Of a stretch of 64,000 nucleotides of DNA, positions 23,756 through 33,123 are shown piece after piece. The notes beneath the pieces were generated by a model. It had not been told where the DNA came from and ran no database searches. It was given only the letters and a program-made list of their open reading frames with translations. Every line of letters begins with the position of its first letter. The stretch's first letter is position 1. Source of the DNA: Azomonas tarimensis (lineage in GTDB: Bacteria; Pseudomonadota; Gammaproteobacteria; Pseudomonadales; Pseudomonadaceae); NCBI RefSeq assembly GCF_042648805.1, contig NZ_JBHRXZ010000022.1, forward strand, positions 310,001 to 374,000, read 5' to 3'. A program made the position numbers and the translations under genes.

Positions 23756-23825
23756 CGGCGGAGGCAGGTGACCGGAGAAGCTTCGAAGATGAGGCTCGGC
23801 GAGCGCGAATGCAAGCCTCGGATGT

Positions 23826-25211
23826 TCATTTGGTCGGATCGGCCTCGCGCGTGTCGCATGCGGGCATGCCCGGTTCGGCCAGCTGGTGCGGTGGGAAGTG
23901 ACAGCTGAACCGGCTGCCCTCGCCCGGCGCGCTTTCCACGTCCAGACGCCCCTGATGGCGCAGCAGGACATGCTTGACGATGGCCAGACCGAGCCCGGTT
24001 CCGCCGGTGTGGCTGGCCCGGCTGGAGTCGACCCGATAGAAGCGCTCGGTCAGGCGCGGCAGGTGCCTGGGTTCGATGCCGATGCCGTCGTCGCGCACGC
24101 TCAGATGCGCGCCGTGCTCGTCGCCCCACCAGCGGATCTGGATATGCCCCCCGGCCGGGGTGTACTTCACGGCGTTGAACACCAGGTTGGAGAAAGCGCT
24201 GCGCAATTCGGCTTCACTGCCCTTGAGCCACAGCAGCGGATCGGCCTCCAGCTCGATCTGGTGGGCCTTGTCGGCCGACAGCGACTGCGCGTCGCGCCGG
24301 ATCAGCTGCAGCAGTGGGGCAACCGCCACCGGCTGGGCGTTTGCCGAATGCGCGGTTGCTTCGAGCTTGGCCAGCAGCAGCAGGTCTTCGAGCAGATGCT
24401 TCATGCGCTCGCTCTGCTGCTCCATCCGCTGCAGCGGCTTGAGCCAGCGCGGCTCCAGGCTGTCGCTGTGGGCGAGCAGGGTTTCAAGATAACCGGAGAT
24501 CACCGTCAGGGGAGTGCGCAGCTCATGGGAGACGTTGGCCACGAAATCCTTGCGCATCTGCTCAAGCAGATGCAACCGGGTGACGTCGCGCACCAGCATC
24601 AGGTGCTCGTTGTTGCCAAAACGGGTCAGGGTGAACTGCAGGCGCAGGCGGGCGTTGATGGGTGATGCCAGCTCCAGCGGATCCTGGTAACGGCCGCGGT
24701 CGTAGTAGTCCTTGAACGCCGGGTGGCGTACCAGGTTGGTGACCGGCTGGCCAGCGTCGCCCTGGGTCAGCCCGAGCAACTGCTGTGCCGCATTGTTGCA
24801 CCACTCCAGGTTGCCGTGACGGTCCATAACGATCACCGCCTCCTTCAACGCTGCGGTCGATTCCTGTGCACGATCGATGATCGCCTGCAGCGCGGCGCGG
24901 GCCTGCTGGTGCTGGCGTTGCTGCCGGTACAGACTGTCGAACACCTCGCCCCAGAGTCCGTTGCTCTCGGGCGGGGGCTCATGAAAGTCCTGGCGCTTGA
25001 GCCAGGCATGCAGGCGGACCAGTTGGGCCAGCACCCAGGCGAGATAGAGCGCCACGCACAGCGCCATGGACCAGCCGTAATAGCCCGTGACCAGACCCAG
25101 CAAGAGGCCGCCGGCGGCGACCAGCAGCAATCGGCGGGCGAGCACGACGCGCCAGTCCCGGTTCATCGTCCCGAGCCCGGACCCGGCGTCCACGGTCGGC
25201 GGCAGCGACAT
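23826..25211 (-). CDS. phoR: phosphate regulon sensor histidine kinase PhoR
   Basis: Inner-membrane sensor kinase that, with the Pst/PhoU system, phosphorylates PhoB under phosphate limitation. 461 residues: N-terminal hydrophobic anchor (about 25-65), PAS domain (about 105-215), HisKA with the phospho-histidine in FVANVSHELRTPL, and HATPase_c with NLVFNAVKYT (N box), DDGIGIEP (G1) and GGTGLGLAIVKH (G2). The ATG at 25211 is 9 bases after the phoB stop; an internal ATG at 25166 (MNRDWRVV) is an equally good start. Same strand as phoB. Confidence 0.95.
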   Translation of the reverse strand: MSLPPTVDAGSGLGTMNRDWRVVLARRLLLVAAGGLLLGLVTGYYGWSMALCVALYLAWVLAQLVRLHAWLKRQDFHEPPPESNGLWGEVFDSLYRQQRQHQQARAALQAIIDRAQESTAALKEAVIVMDRHGNLEWCNNAAQQLLGLTQGDAGQPVTNLVRHPAFKDYYDRGRYQDPLELASPINARLRLQFTLTRFGNNEHLMLVRDVTRLHLLEQMRKDFVANVSHELRTPLTVISGYLETLLAHSDSLEPRWLKPLQRMEQQSERMKHLLEDLLLLAKLEATAHSANAQPVAVAPLLQLIRRDAQSLSADKAHQIELEADPLLWLKGSEAELRSAFSNLVFNAVKYTPAGGHIQIRWWGDEHGAHLSVRDDGIGIEPRHLPRLTERFYRVDSSRASHTGGTGLGLAIVKHVLLRHQGRLDVESAPGEGSRFSCHFPPHQLAEPGMPACDTREADPTK

Positions 25212-25220
25212 GAACGGGCG

Positions 25221-25910
25221 TCAGTTCTTGGTCGAAAAGCGATAGCCCGTTCCCCGCACCGTCTGCACGAGATTTTCGTAGGTTTCGCCAAGGGCCTTGC
25301 GCAGGCGGCGGATGTGCACATCCACGGTGCGCTCCTCGACATAGACATTGCCACCCCAGACCTGATCGAGCAGTTGGCTGCGGGTGTAGGCACGTTCCTG
25401 ATGGGTCATGAAGAACTGCAGCAGGCGGTACTCGGTGGGCCCCATCTCGGCGGGCTGCCCGTCAATGGTCACGCGGTGGCTGAGCGGATCGAGCACCAGG
25501 CCGTTGACCTCGATCGGCGACTCGCTGTCCACTGCGCCGGTGCGCCGCAGTACCGCTTTCAGCCGCGCCACGAGTTCGCGCGGGGAGAACGGCTTGGTGA
25601 TGTAATCGTCCGCGCCCACCTCCAGACCCTGGATCTTGTTGTCCTCGTCGGCCTTGGCGGTAAGCATGATGATGGGGGTGTGTTGGGTCATCTCGTCCCG
25701 TTTGAGACGGCGCGCCAGTTCGATGCCACTGAGGCCAGGGAGCATCCAGTCAAGCAGGATGAGATCGGGACGGCGGTCGATCACCAGGGCGTGGGCCTGC
25801 TGGGTGTTGTCCGCCTCGAGGCATTCATATCCTGCCATCTCCAGCGCAACGGCGATCATCTCGCGAATCGGCGCTTCGTCGTCGACGATCAGGATGCTCT
25901 TGCCGTTCAT
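25221..25910 (-). CDS. phoB: phosphate regulon response regulator PhoB
   Basis: OmpR-family DNA-binding response regulator, 229 residues, that activates Pho-box promoters. Receiver: SILIVDDEAPIREMIAVALE, phospho-acceptor Asp in DLILLDWMLPGLSG, Lys in DDYITKPFSPREL. C-terminal winged helix: RLLQFFMTHQERAYTRSQLLDQVWGGNVYVEERTVDVHIRRLRKAL. A Pho box about 50 bases upstream indicates autoregulation. First gene of phoB-phoR. Confidence 0.97.
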   Translation of the reverse strand: MNGKSILIVDDEAPIREMIAVALEMAGYECLEADNTQQAHALVIDRRPDLILLDWMLPGLSGIELARRLKRDEMTQHTPIIMLTAKADEDNKIQGLEVGADDYITKPFSPRELVARLKAVLRRTGAVDSESPIEVNGLVLDPLSHRVTIDGQPAEMGPTEYRLLQFFMTHQERAYTRSQLLDQVWGGNVYVEERTVDVHIRRLRKALGETYENLVQTVRGTGYRFSTKN

Positions 25911-25960
25911 GGTCGATCCTCGGTCCGCTTTTCTGGTCGACCGGATTAGATAACGAAATT

Positions 25961-25978
25961 ATTGCAGAGATGTGACAG
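25961..25978 (-). promoter_or_regulatory. Pho box upstream of phoB
   Basis: Minus strand CTGTCACATCTCTGCAAT: two 7-base PhoB half-sites (CTGTCAC and CTGCAAT) separated by four bases, the standard 11-base direct-repeat spacing. Confidence 0.75.
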
Positions 25979-26041
25979 CAAGCGTGAGTGCCGCCGAGGC
26001 TGGAGGCGCCCGGGGGCGCTTCCAGAGGATGAGGTGTGGAT

Positions 26042-26584
26042 TCAGGCCGCGCCGAGCACGCGGATCAGGGCTTCGTTGAAGGCAGGCAGGTCATCCGGCT
26101 TGCGGCTGCTGATCAGCCCGCCGTCGACCACCACCTGCTCATCCACCCAGAGGGCGCCGGCGTTGCGCAAGTCGTCGGCCAGCGAGGGCCAGCTGGTCAT
26201 CTTGCGTCCCTTGACCAGGCCGGCCGAGCTGAGGATCCAGGCGCCGTGGCAGATCACGGCGATCGGCTTGTTGGCCGCAGCCACATGGCGCAGCAGCTGC
26301 TGGGCCGTAGTGTTGGTGCGGATGGTGTCGCCGTTGACCACGCCGCCTGGCAGCAGCACGGCGTCATATTGATCGGCATTCACGCTGTCGAAGGTCTTGT
26401 CCACGGCGAAGCTGTCGGCGGGCGTGGTGTGGTTCCAGCCCGTCACTTCGCCGCCCGCGGCGGAAATGATGTCGGTCTGCGCGCCGGCTTGCTCCAGGGC
26501 CTCCTTTGGGGCAGTCAGTTCGACCTGCTCGAAGCCGTCGGTTACCAGAATCGCCACGCGTTTACCGCTGAGGTCGTTACTCAT
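26042..26584 (-). CDS. DJ-1/PfpI family protein
   Basis: Class I glutamine amidotransferase-like protein of the PfpI/YhbO branch, 180 residues from the ATG at 26584 (MSNDLSGKRVAILVTDGFEQVE). The nucleophile elbow is in AVICHGAWIL (Cys-His) and the conserved acidic residue is in DGFEQVEL. Relatives act as stress-related deglycase, chaperone or peptidase-like proteins; the sequence does not say which. The longer frame to 26746 overlaps the divergent mutM region and is unlikely. It is divergent from mutM, the arrangement seen around mutM in P. aeruginosa. Confidence 0.93.
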   Translation of the reverse strand: MSNDLSGKRVAILVTDGFEQVELTAPKEALEQAGAQTDIISAAGGEVTGWNHTTPADSFAVDKTFDSVNADQYDAVLLPGGVVNGDTIRTNTTAQQLLRHVAAANKPIAVICHGAWILSSAGLVKGRKMTSWPSLADDLRNAGALWVDEQVVVDGGLISSRKPDDLPAFNEALIRVLGAA

Positions 26585-26751
26585 GAAGCTGTATCTCCGT
26601 ACCGATGGGTCGCCCGGGGTGGGCAGGGTGAAGTTCGGATCATGATCGCGCCCGGAGAGTTCGGCAGCGCTGCCGGTCGATCCGACGGACGCTCGCGGTT
26701 GCCAGAGCTTGCTGCTATGTTTTGCGGCCCCTTGCTGCCCGTTCATGCGTC

Positions 26752-27564
26752 ATGCCCGAACTTCCAGAAGTCGAAACCACCCGCCGGGGCATCGAGTCCC
26801 ACCTGCTTGGCCAGCGCGTCGAGCAGGTCCTGATACGCGAACGGCGATTGCGCTGGCCGATTCCCGAGGACCTTGATACGAGGCTCTCCGGTCAGCGCAT
26901 CCTGGCGGTGGAGCGACGTGCCAAATACCTGCTGATTCGCGCCGAAACGGGTTGCCTGATCGTCCACCTGGGGATGTCAGGCAGCCTGCGGCTGGTGGCG
27001 AGCGAGCAGCCCGTCGGCAAGCACGACCATGTCGATCTGCTGCTGGAAGGCGGCAAGCGGCTGCGCTACACCGATCCTCGCCGGTTCGGCGCCTGGCTGT
27101 GGAGCGAGGAGCCGCTCGCGCATGTGCTGCTGGCCGGGCTCGGTCCCGAACCGCTGGGTGACGACTTCGACGGTGAGCGTCTGTACCGGTTGTCCCGGGG
27201 GCGCCGCATGGCGGTCAAGCCATTCATCATGGACAACGCCGTGGTGGTCGGAGTGGGCAACATCTACGCCAGCGAGGCACTGTTCGCCGCCGGCATCGAC
27301 CCCCGGCGCGCCGCCGGATCGATTTCCCGGGCGCGCTACGCGAGGCTTGCCGAGGAGATCCGGCGGGTGCTGGCCCAGGCCATCGAGCGCGGCGGCACCA
27401 CCCTGCGCGACTTTGTCGGCGGGGACGGCAAGCCAGGCTATTTTCAGCAGGAGCTGTTCGTCTACGGGCGGGCGGGGGGCTTCTGCAAGCAGTGTGGCTC
27501 GACCTTGCGGGAGATTCGCCTGGGCCAGCGTGCCAGCGTCTATTGCGGACGCTGCCAGCGCTGA
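26752..27564 (+). CDS. mutM: formamidopyrimidine-DNA glycosylase
   Basis: Base-excision repair glycosylase/AP lyase that removes 8-oxoguanine, 270 residues. The catalytic N-terminus MPELPEVETTRRG (Pro after the initiator Met, Glu3) is intact, which fixes the ATG at 26752 over one ten codons upstream. The helix-two-turn-helix region (AVVVGVGNIYASEALFAAGI) and the C-terminal zinc finger (CKQCG...YCGRC) are present. Confidence 0.97.
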   Translation: MPELPEVETTRRGIESHLLGQRVEQVLIRERRLRWPIPEDLDTRLSGQRILAVERRAKYLLIRAETGCLIVHLGMSGSLRLVASEQPVGKHDHVDLLLEGGKRLRYTDPRRFGAWLWSEEPLAHVLLAGLGPEPLGDDFDGERLYRLSRGRRMAVKPFIMDNAVVVGVGNIYASEALFAAGIDPRRAAGSISRARYARLAEEIRRVLAQAIERGGTTLRDFVGGDGKPGYFQQELFVYGRAGGFCKQCGSTLREIRLGQRASVYCGRCQR

Positions 27565-27588
27565 GACAAGGGATTGATAGGGGTCACG

Positions 27589-27616
27589 CTGACAAACGAA
27601 GCGCCACTGGTATAGT
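27589..27616 (+). promoter_or_regulatory. candidate sigma-70 promoter for the gene at 27652
   Basis: CTGACA (27589-27594), 16-base spacer, TATAGT (27611-27616), some 36 bases before the ATG. Confidence 0.5.
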
Positions 27617-27651
27617 TAATCCTCTGTCAGATCACGCTGAAGGACCGCACC

Positions 27652-27996
27652 ATGAATCTGTTCCGTTCCGCCGCCGTCGCTCTGGCGATGACCACTGCGC
27701 TGGCGTCGCTGCCTGCCCATGCCCAGTCGACCACCAGCAACGTCAGTGGCGACCCCCTGTACACGGCTGAAGCGCCCCGTGGCTTCGCCATGATGGGCGA
27801 CCTGCTGATCGCGCGTCCGCTGTTGATCGCCGCGACCCTGGTCGGAACCGGAGCCTTCATCGTCAGCCTGCCCTTCACCGCCCTGGGTGGCAATGTCGGC
27901 GAGGCTGCCGAAGCGCTGATCGCCGAGCCGGGTCGCGAAGCCTTCGCTCGCTGCCTCGGCTGCAGCAGCAGCCATCCGGGACCCGGCGCGCGGTGA
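27652..27996 (+). CDS. small exported/membrane protein of unknown function
   Basis: 114 residues. A signal peptide is evident (basic start, hydrophobic 6-20, PAHAQS cleavage near residue 25) followed by one strong hydrophobic segment (about 51-75, LLIARPLLIAATLVGTGAFIVSLPF) and a short tail with Cys at the end. It lies between mutM and the Na/Pi cotransporter gene, the position of a conserved hypothetical gene in other pseudomonads. Function not recognised. Confidence 0.75.
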   Translation: MNLFRSAAVALAMTTALASLPAHAQSTTSNVSGDPLYTAEAPRGFAMMGDLLIARPLLIAATLVGTGAFIVSLPFTALGGNVGEAAEALIAEPGREAFARCLGCSSSHPGPGAR

Positions 27997-28015
27997 TCCT
28001 TCGCGGCTTTGAAGG

Positions 28016-29905
28016 ATGCGGACCTTGAGCTCCGTGTCGTTGATGCCACCTGTTTCGAAGTCCTCGCTGCGCAAGCAACTGGCGCTGGTGGTGCCGGCCC
28101 TGCTGTTCGTCGGCCTGGCGACGAGCTTCTGGTTCAGCGCCGACTGGCTGCAGCTGTGCGCCGGCCTGGCGTTGTTCCTGTTCGGCATGCAGTGCCTGGA
28201 AGAAGGCTTGCGGCAGATGGCCGGGGGGCAACTGGAGCGACTGTTGGCACGCAGCACCGCCAGCCCGCTCAAGAGCCTGCTGTTCGGCTTGGTCGGCACC
28301 ACCCTGCTGCAGTCCTCCTCGCTGGTTTCGCTGTTGACCATCGCCTTCATCAGCACCGGCCTGATCGGTCTCGCCGGAGGCATCGCCGTCATCTTCGGTG
28401 CCAACCTGGGCTCGACCACCGGCATCTGGCTGCTGGCGCTGGTCGGCCAGAACTTCAGTCTTTCTCCGCTGGCGCTGCCCTTGCTGGTCCTCGGCGTGCT
28501 GGCCGGTTTCTTCGGCCCCCGAAGCAAGGCCGCCGGGCGGATCGTGCTTGGTGTGGCCTTCATCTTTCTCGCCATCGACCAGTTGCGCGCCGGTTTCGAT
28601 GGCCTCGGCAGCGGTTTCGACCTCAGTGGCGGGCACTGGACTGGCGGCTCGGGGCAGTTGCTGTTCGTCGGCATCGGTCTGCTGGCCACCGTGGTGCTGC
28701 AGTCCAGCCATGCCACCCTCATGCTCACGCTGGCGGCGCTCGCCAGCGGCCAGATCGAGCTCTGGCAAGCGTTGACCCTGGCGATCGGCGCCAATGTGGG
28801 GACCAGCGTGAGTACCGCCATCGTCGGCATGCTTGGCGGCAATCGCAGCGGCCAGCGCCTGGCCCTGGCGCATGTGCTGTTCAATGTCACCACCGCGCTG
28901 GTGGTGTTCAGCCTGTTGCGCCCGCTCAGTTGGTTGGTCGAGGCCTCGGTGACGACCCTGGGCGGCAGCGAGCTGATCCAGCTGGCCCTGTTCCAGAGCC
29001 TGTTCAACATCATTGGGGTTTCGCTGTTCTGGCCTTGGCAGCGGCGGCTGGCGGCCCTGCTCGAGCGCCTGCTGGCCGACCGCCCGGAGCCCCAGGTGCT
29101 GATTGGCGATACCCTGGCCGGTGCCGCTCTCGATGCCGAGGTGGTGCATGCGCGCTATCTCAACGAGGCGGCACTGGCCTCGGCGGAATCAGCGGCGCAG
29201 GCGGCGGTGCTGGAGTTGCGTCATCTCGAGCGGCTGAGTCTCGAGGTGATCTGTCATGCCCTCTATCAGCCGGTCGATCAGTTGAGCCGGGCGCAGGTGG
29301 ACGAGTCGCTGCTACGGGCTCGGCCCGGACCCGAGGCGCTGGACGCCGAGCAGCTCTATCGGCGTTACATCAAGGGCGTGTATGCCGACCTGCTGAGTTT
29401 CATCAGTCACCTGGATGCGGCCCAGGTGGAGGCGCAGCAGAGTTTCTGGGTCACCTGCCAGGTAGTGGCGCTGCATCTGGTGGATGCGGTGAAGGACGCC
29501 AAGCACCTGCAGAAGAACCTTGGCCACTACCTGGGCGACGAGCATTCTCTCGTTCACGAGCATTACCTCGAGCTGCGTCGGCAGTTGCTCTGGGCGCTAC
29601 GGGAAATCCGCGAGGTGGCTCGCCTGGATCTGCCCGGGCATCTGCTGACCAGCCGGCTGGAGTGGCTCGACGGCCAGGCTGCCGAATACGACCGCCGGTT
29701 CCGCGCGCGGCTGTTCGCCGAGGTGCGTGAGCGTCGTCTCGATGGCCTGGCGGCCAGTTCGCTGATGAACGACCTCGGTTATGCCAGCCGCATCATCCAG
29801 AGCCTGCGCAACGTGGTAGCCGTCGGCAAGGGCGCGGCTGATCAGGCCTCAGAGGTGTGGCGGACGCCGCTGGCCGATGAGGACGGGCCGCTGATCCGCC
29901 TGTAG
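28016..29905 (+). CDS. Na/Pi cotransporter family protein with PhoU-like C-terminal domain
   Basis: Inner-membrane protein of 629 residues. The N-terminal 330 residues contain two Na/Pi-cotransporter repeats, each with the QSS signature (LLQSSSLVSLLTIAFIS near 105 and VVLQSSHATLMLTLAAL near 232) and about eight hydrophobic segments. Residues of about 370-600 are a helical PhoU-like cytoplasmic domain. Such fusions are thought to export or import phosphate. Start uncertain: the ATG at 28016 has its purine run directly abutting; the ATG at 28043 (MPPVSKSS) may be used. Confidence 0.9.
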   Translation: MRTLSSVSLMPPVSKSSLRKQLALVVPALLFVGLATSFWFSADWLQLCAGLALFLFGMQCLEEGLRQMAGGQLERLLARSTASPLKSLLFGLVGTTLLQSSSLVSLLTIAFISTGLIGLAGGIAVIFGANLGSTTGIWLLALVGQNFSLSPLALPLLVLGVLAGFFGPRSKAAGRIVLGVAFIFLAIDQLRAGFDGLGSGFDLSGGHWTGGSGQLLFVGIGLLATVVLQSSHATLMLTLAALASGQIELWQALTLAIGANVGTSVSTAIVGMLGGNRSGQRLALAHVLFNVTTALVVFSLLRPLSWLVEASVTTLGGSELIQLALFQSLFNIIGVSLFWPWQRRLAALLERLLADRPEPQVLIGDTLAGAALDAEVVHARYLNEAALASAESAAQAAVLELRHLERLSLEVICHALYQPVDQLSRAQVDESLLRARPGPEALDAEQLYRRYIKGVYADLLSFISHLDAAQVEAQQSFWVTCQVVALHLVDAVKDAKHLQKNLGHYLGDEHSLVHEHYLELRRQLLWALREIREVARLDLPGHLLTSRLEWLDGQAAEYDRRFRARLFAEVRERRLDGLAASSLMNDLGYASRIIQSLRNVVAVGKGAADQASEVWRTPLADEDGPLIRL

Positions 29906-29907
29906 GA

Positions 29908-31605
29908 TTAATCGACCACCAATGCCCGCCCTATCAGGCGTGGATCGCTGGCCGCCTCGACCTGTCCGCTGCGCTTGTCCCAGTGGATGACCTGCTGATT
30001 GCCATAGGCGCGTTGCATGGGTCTGAGCTCATGGCCCAGCGCCTCCAGCGCGCTGGCCTGTTCGGCGCTGAACGAGCCGGCTTCGTGATCGACCCGATCG
30101 GGCAGATACTGGTGGTGGTAGCGCGGGACCGCGACCCAGCGCTCGGGCGGCTCGCCGCGCAGGTGCGAGAGCACCGACAACAGCACCATGCTCGGTATGC
30201 GGCTGCCACCAGGCGTGCCGAAGCTGGCGAAGCCATCCGGGCCTTCGACAAAGGTGGGGCTCATGCTCGACAGGGGGCGCTTGCCGCCGACAATGGCGTT
30301 GGCGGCGCTGCCGCGCAGCTCGTACGCATTGCTGGCGCTGATGTCAGCGGCAAAGTCGTCCATCTCGTTGTTCAGCACCACGCCGGTTCCCGGCACGCTG
30401 AAGGCCGCGCCAAACATGAAGTTCAGCGACAGGGTGGCCGCCACCGCATGGCCGTCGCCGTCCATGACGGTAAAGTGGGTGGTGTGCTCGGGCTCTTCCC
30501 AGGGCGCGCCCGGCGCCAGCTCGGCGTTCGGCGTGGCACGCTGCCGGGTGATGCTGGCGGCGAGCCTGTCGAGGTAGTCAGGAGCCAGCAGTCGTTCCAG
30601 GGGCGCCTCGACGAAATCCGGATCGCCCAGCAGGCTGCGATCGCGATAGGCGCGGCGCAGCGCTTCGATGACCAGGTGCGCTTCCTCCAGCGGCCCGGCC
30701 CGGTGCCAGTCCAGGCGCTCCAGTAAACCGAGGCTCTGGGCCAGGATCAACCCGCCGGCAGAGGGTGGAGGCGCACTGATCAGCGTCTGCCCACTGCGCA
30801 GCTTGAACTGCAGCGGCTCGCGCTCGACGGTGCGATAGCTCGCCAGGTCTTCCAGGGTCCAGATGCCACCTGCCTTGCGCACGCCATTCACCAGGGCTTC
30901 GGCCAGCGGGCCGGCGTAGAAACCGGCGCGGCCTTCGGCGCCGAGGCGCGCCAGGGTTTCGCCCAGCTCCGGCTGGCGCAGTAGATGGCCAACCGGCGGC
31001 AGCTCGCCGTCGAGCAGGAACAGGCGCGCGCTCTCGGCATCGTCGCGCAGCGCCGCCAGGCGCCAGCCGGCGCGCTGTCGATACACCGGGTCGACCATAA
31101 ACCCCTGGTGCGCGAGGCGTATCGCCGGAGCCAGGCTTTGCGCCAGCGGCAGGCGACCATGCTGCTCGGCCAGCTCCACCAGTGCCGCAGGCAGGCCCGG
31201 TATGGCCGCGGCGAGCGGGCCATTGAGCAGCAGGTCGCGCCGGACTTCACCATCGCGCCAGTAGGTGTCGGGCGTGGCCGCCAGTGGCGCGCGCTCGCGG
31301 GCATCGAGAAAGCGATAGCGCGGTGACTCGCCGGCCTCACGCAGCAGAAAGAAACCACCGCCGCCGATCCCCGAGCCGTACGGCTCGACCACTGCCAGCG
31401 CGGCACTGATGGCGATCGCGGCATCGTAGGCATTGCCGCCGGTGGTGAGGATCTCGCGGCCGGCTTCGCTGGCGAGCGGGTGGGCGGTGGCCACGGCACC
31501 CTGACCAGGCGCTTCGGCGCGAACAGCCAGGGCAGGCAGCAGCAGGGCCAGGCCCAGCAGCGCGGTGAATGTCCGCCAGCAGACCCGATACAGGCGTGGC
31601 GGCAT
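29908..31605 (-). CDS. ggt: gamma-glutamyltransferase
   Basis: Periplasmic N-terminal nucleophile hydrolase that cleaves glutathione and other gamma-glutamyl compounds, 565 residues. Signal peptide at 1-30 (hydrophobic 12-26, AVRAEA). The precursor self-cleaves before the nucleophile Thr in the EHTTHFTVMDGDGHAVA stretch (about residue 376); the downstream SSMSPTFV and GGSRIP segments line the donor site. The ATG at 31605 overlaps the ferredoxin stop (TGATG). The frame upstream of this ATG is a shadow of the ferredoxin gene. Confidence 0.94.
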   Translation of the reverse strand: MPPRLYRVCWRTFTALLGLALLLPALAVRAEAPGQGAVATAHPLASEAGREILTTGGNAYDAAIAISAALAVVEPYGSGIGGGGFFLLREAGESPRYRFLDARERAPLAATPDTYWRDGEVRRDLLLNGPLAAAIPGLPAALVELAEQHGRLPLAQSLAPAIRLAHQGFMVDPVYRQRAGWRLAALRDDAESARLFLLDGELPPVGHLLRQPELGETLARLGAEGRAGFYAGPLAEALVNGVRKAGGIWTLEDLASYRTVEREPLQFKLRSGQTLISAPPPSAGGLILAQSLGLLERLDWHRAGPLEEAHLVIEALRRAYRDRSLLGDPDFVEAPLERLLAPDYLDRLAASITRQRATPNAELAPGAPWEEPEHTTHFTVMDGDGHAVAATLSLNFMFGAAFSVPGTGVVLNNEMDDFAADISASNAYELRGSAANAIVGGKRPLSSMSPTFVEGPDGFASFGTPGGSRIPSMVLLSVLSHLRGEPPERWVAVPRYHHQYLPDRVDHEAGSFSAEQASALEALGHELRPMQRAYGNQQVIHWDKRSGQVEAASDPRLIGRALVVD

Positions 31606-31856
31606 CAGGCCTTGCCGGTGATGATCAGGTACTTTTCCATGAGCTCGTCGCGGCTCTCGACTCGGGTTTCGTCCAGCGGAATGCAGTCGACCGGACAAAC
31701 CTGCTGGCACTGTGGCTCGTCGTAGTGACCGACGCACTCTGTGCACAGGTTGGGGTCGATCACATAGATCTCCTCTCCCTGGGAAATCGCGCCGTTCGGG
31801 CACTCGGGCTCGCAAACGTCGCAGTTGATGCAATCATCGGTGATGATCAGGGCCAT
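31605..31856 (-). CDS. 2[4Fe-4S] ferredoxin, YfhL/Fdx type
   Basis: Electron carrier of 83 residues. The first cluster motif is CINCDVCEPECPNG, the second CTECVGHYDEPQCQQVCPVDC, with the eight-residue insertion typical of the Chromatium-type ferredoxins, plus a C-terminal helical tail. Located between coaD and ggt, as in P. aeruginosa (fdx1), and coupled to ggt by a one-base overlap. Confidence 0.95.
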   Translation of the reverse strand: MALIITDDCINCDVCEPECPNGAISQGEEIYVIDPNLCTECVGHYDEPQCQQVCPVDCIPLDETRVESRDELMEKYLIITGKA

Positions 31857-31964
31857 GGTTACTCCAGCCGTGGTCGGGCCACGGCACTACTCAACAGGAT
31901 CAGACAAGAAAAGGCGGCTGATTGTGCCGTAACCGGGCGTCCTGCGCACCCGGCGGGGAGGCAC

Positions 31965-32450
31965 TCAGCTGCGCTTGAGCAGACGTTCGGTCAGGGCGTC
32001 GGCGACCAGCGGATGAACGAAGTTGCTGACGTCACCGCCCAGCGAAGCGATCTCGCGCACCATGGTCGAGGAAATGTAGGAATATTGCTCTGCCGGTGTC
32101 AGAAACAGGCTCTCTACGCCAGGCGCAAGCTGGCGGTTCATGTTCGCCAACTGGAACTCGTACTCGAAGTCGGATACCGCGCGCAGGCCACGAACAAGCA
32201 CGTTGGCCTGTTTTTCCTTGACGAAATGCGCCAGAAGCGTACTGAAGCCGACTACTTCCACGTTTGGCAGGTGTCCGGTAACCGCTCGTGCCAACTCGAC
32301 CCGCTGCTCCAGCGGAAACAGCGGATTCTTTTTCGGACTGGCCGCGACGGCGATGATTACGTGGTCGAACAGACGCGACGCGCGCTCGACCAGGTCGGCA
32401 TGGCCCCGGGTCATGGGATCGAAGGTTCCTGGATACAGCACTCGGTTCAT
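31965..32450 (-). CDS. coaD: phosphopantetheine adenylyltransferase
   Basis: Fourth enzyme of coenzyme A synthesis, 161 residues (MNRVLYPGTFDPMTRGHADLVERA). The nucleotidyltransferase motif GTFDPMTRGH and the C-terminal YSYISSTMVREIASLGG are present. Start is the ATG at 32450; the GTG one codon earlier is the alternative. Confidence 0.97.
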   Translation of the reverse strand: MNRVLYPGTFDPMTRGHADLVERASRLFDHVIIAVAASPKKNPLFPLEQRVELARAVTGHLPNVEVVGFSTLLAHFVKEKQANVLVRGLRAVSDFEYEFQLANMNRQLAPGVESLFLTPAEQYSYISSTMVREIASLGGDVSNFVHPLVADALTERLLKRS

Positions 32451-32517
32451 CACGACGTCCTGGCGTTTGAGAGCGGGATGGTAGCGGCTTGGGCGGCGAT
32501 GCGCAAAAAAGGGGCGG

Positions 32518-33123
32518 TCAGGCCGGCGTCGGGCCGCGCTGCCAGAGTGCGTAGTGCACCTGTCCGGCCTTCTTCTCCCGGTGCAGCCGCCAGTTGCCCG
32601 GCAGGCCTAGGCCTGAGGGGGGCGCCTCGCTTTCGGTATAGATCCACGCGTGCTCGGCCAGCCAGCCCTTGCGCTCGAGCAGTTCGCAGACCGGCCCGAG
32701 CAGATTACGGTTGAACGGCGGGTCGAGAAACACCAGGTCGAAGATGCTGGCCGATTGATTCTCCAGGTAGCGCATGGCATCGCTCTGCAACAGCTGGCCG
32801 TTGCCACAGCTCAGGGTGTCGAGGTGCTTGCGCAGGCTGGCGATGGCATTGGCATTGACATCCAGCGCCATGGCCATGCTCGCCCCGCGCGACAGGGCTT
32901 CCAGATAAAGGGCGCCGCTGCCGACGAAAGGGTCGAGCACCCTGGCGCCGGAGAGGTAAGGGGCCAGCCAGTTGAACAGGGTTTCGCGCACCCGGTCAGG
33001 GGTCGGCCGCAGGCCTTCGGCGTCGGGAAAGGTGAAGCGCCGGCTGCGCCAGCTGCCGCCGATGATCCGCAGCTGGCCGGTGCCGCCGTGGGCATCAGGA
33101 TAGAGCGAGGATTTGGCCACCAT
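32518..33123 (-). CDS. rsmD: 16S rRNA (guanine966-N2)-methyltransferase
   Basis: SAM-dependent methyltransferase of 201 residues acting on the 30S subunit. GGSWRSRRFTFPD at the N-terminus, the SAM motif VLDPFVGSGALYLEALSRGA and the catalytic DPPFN are present. Its ATG (33121-33123) overlaps the stop of the upstream M16 gene. Confidence 0.96.
   Translation of the reverse strand: MVAKSSLYPDAHGGTGQLRIIGGSWRSRRFTFPDAEGLRPTPDRVRETLFNWLAPYLSGARVLDPFVGSGALYLEALSRGASMAMALDVNANAIASLRKHLDTLSCGNGQLLQSDAMRYLENQSASIFDLVFLDPPFNRNLLGPVCELLERKGWLAEHAWIYTESEAPPSGLGLPGNWRLHREKKAGQVHYALWQRGPTPA

Noticed and set aside
27616..29149. Minus-strand open frames opposite the Na/Pi cotransporter gene
   Set aside because: Low-complexity Gln/Glu/Arg products without motifs; the plus-strand gene is clear.
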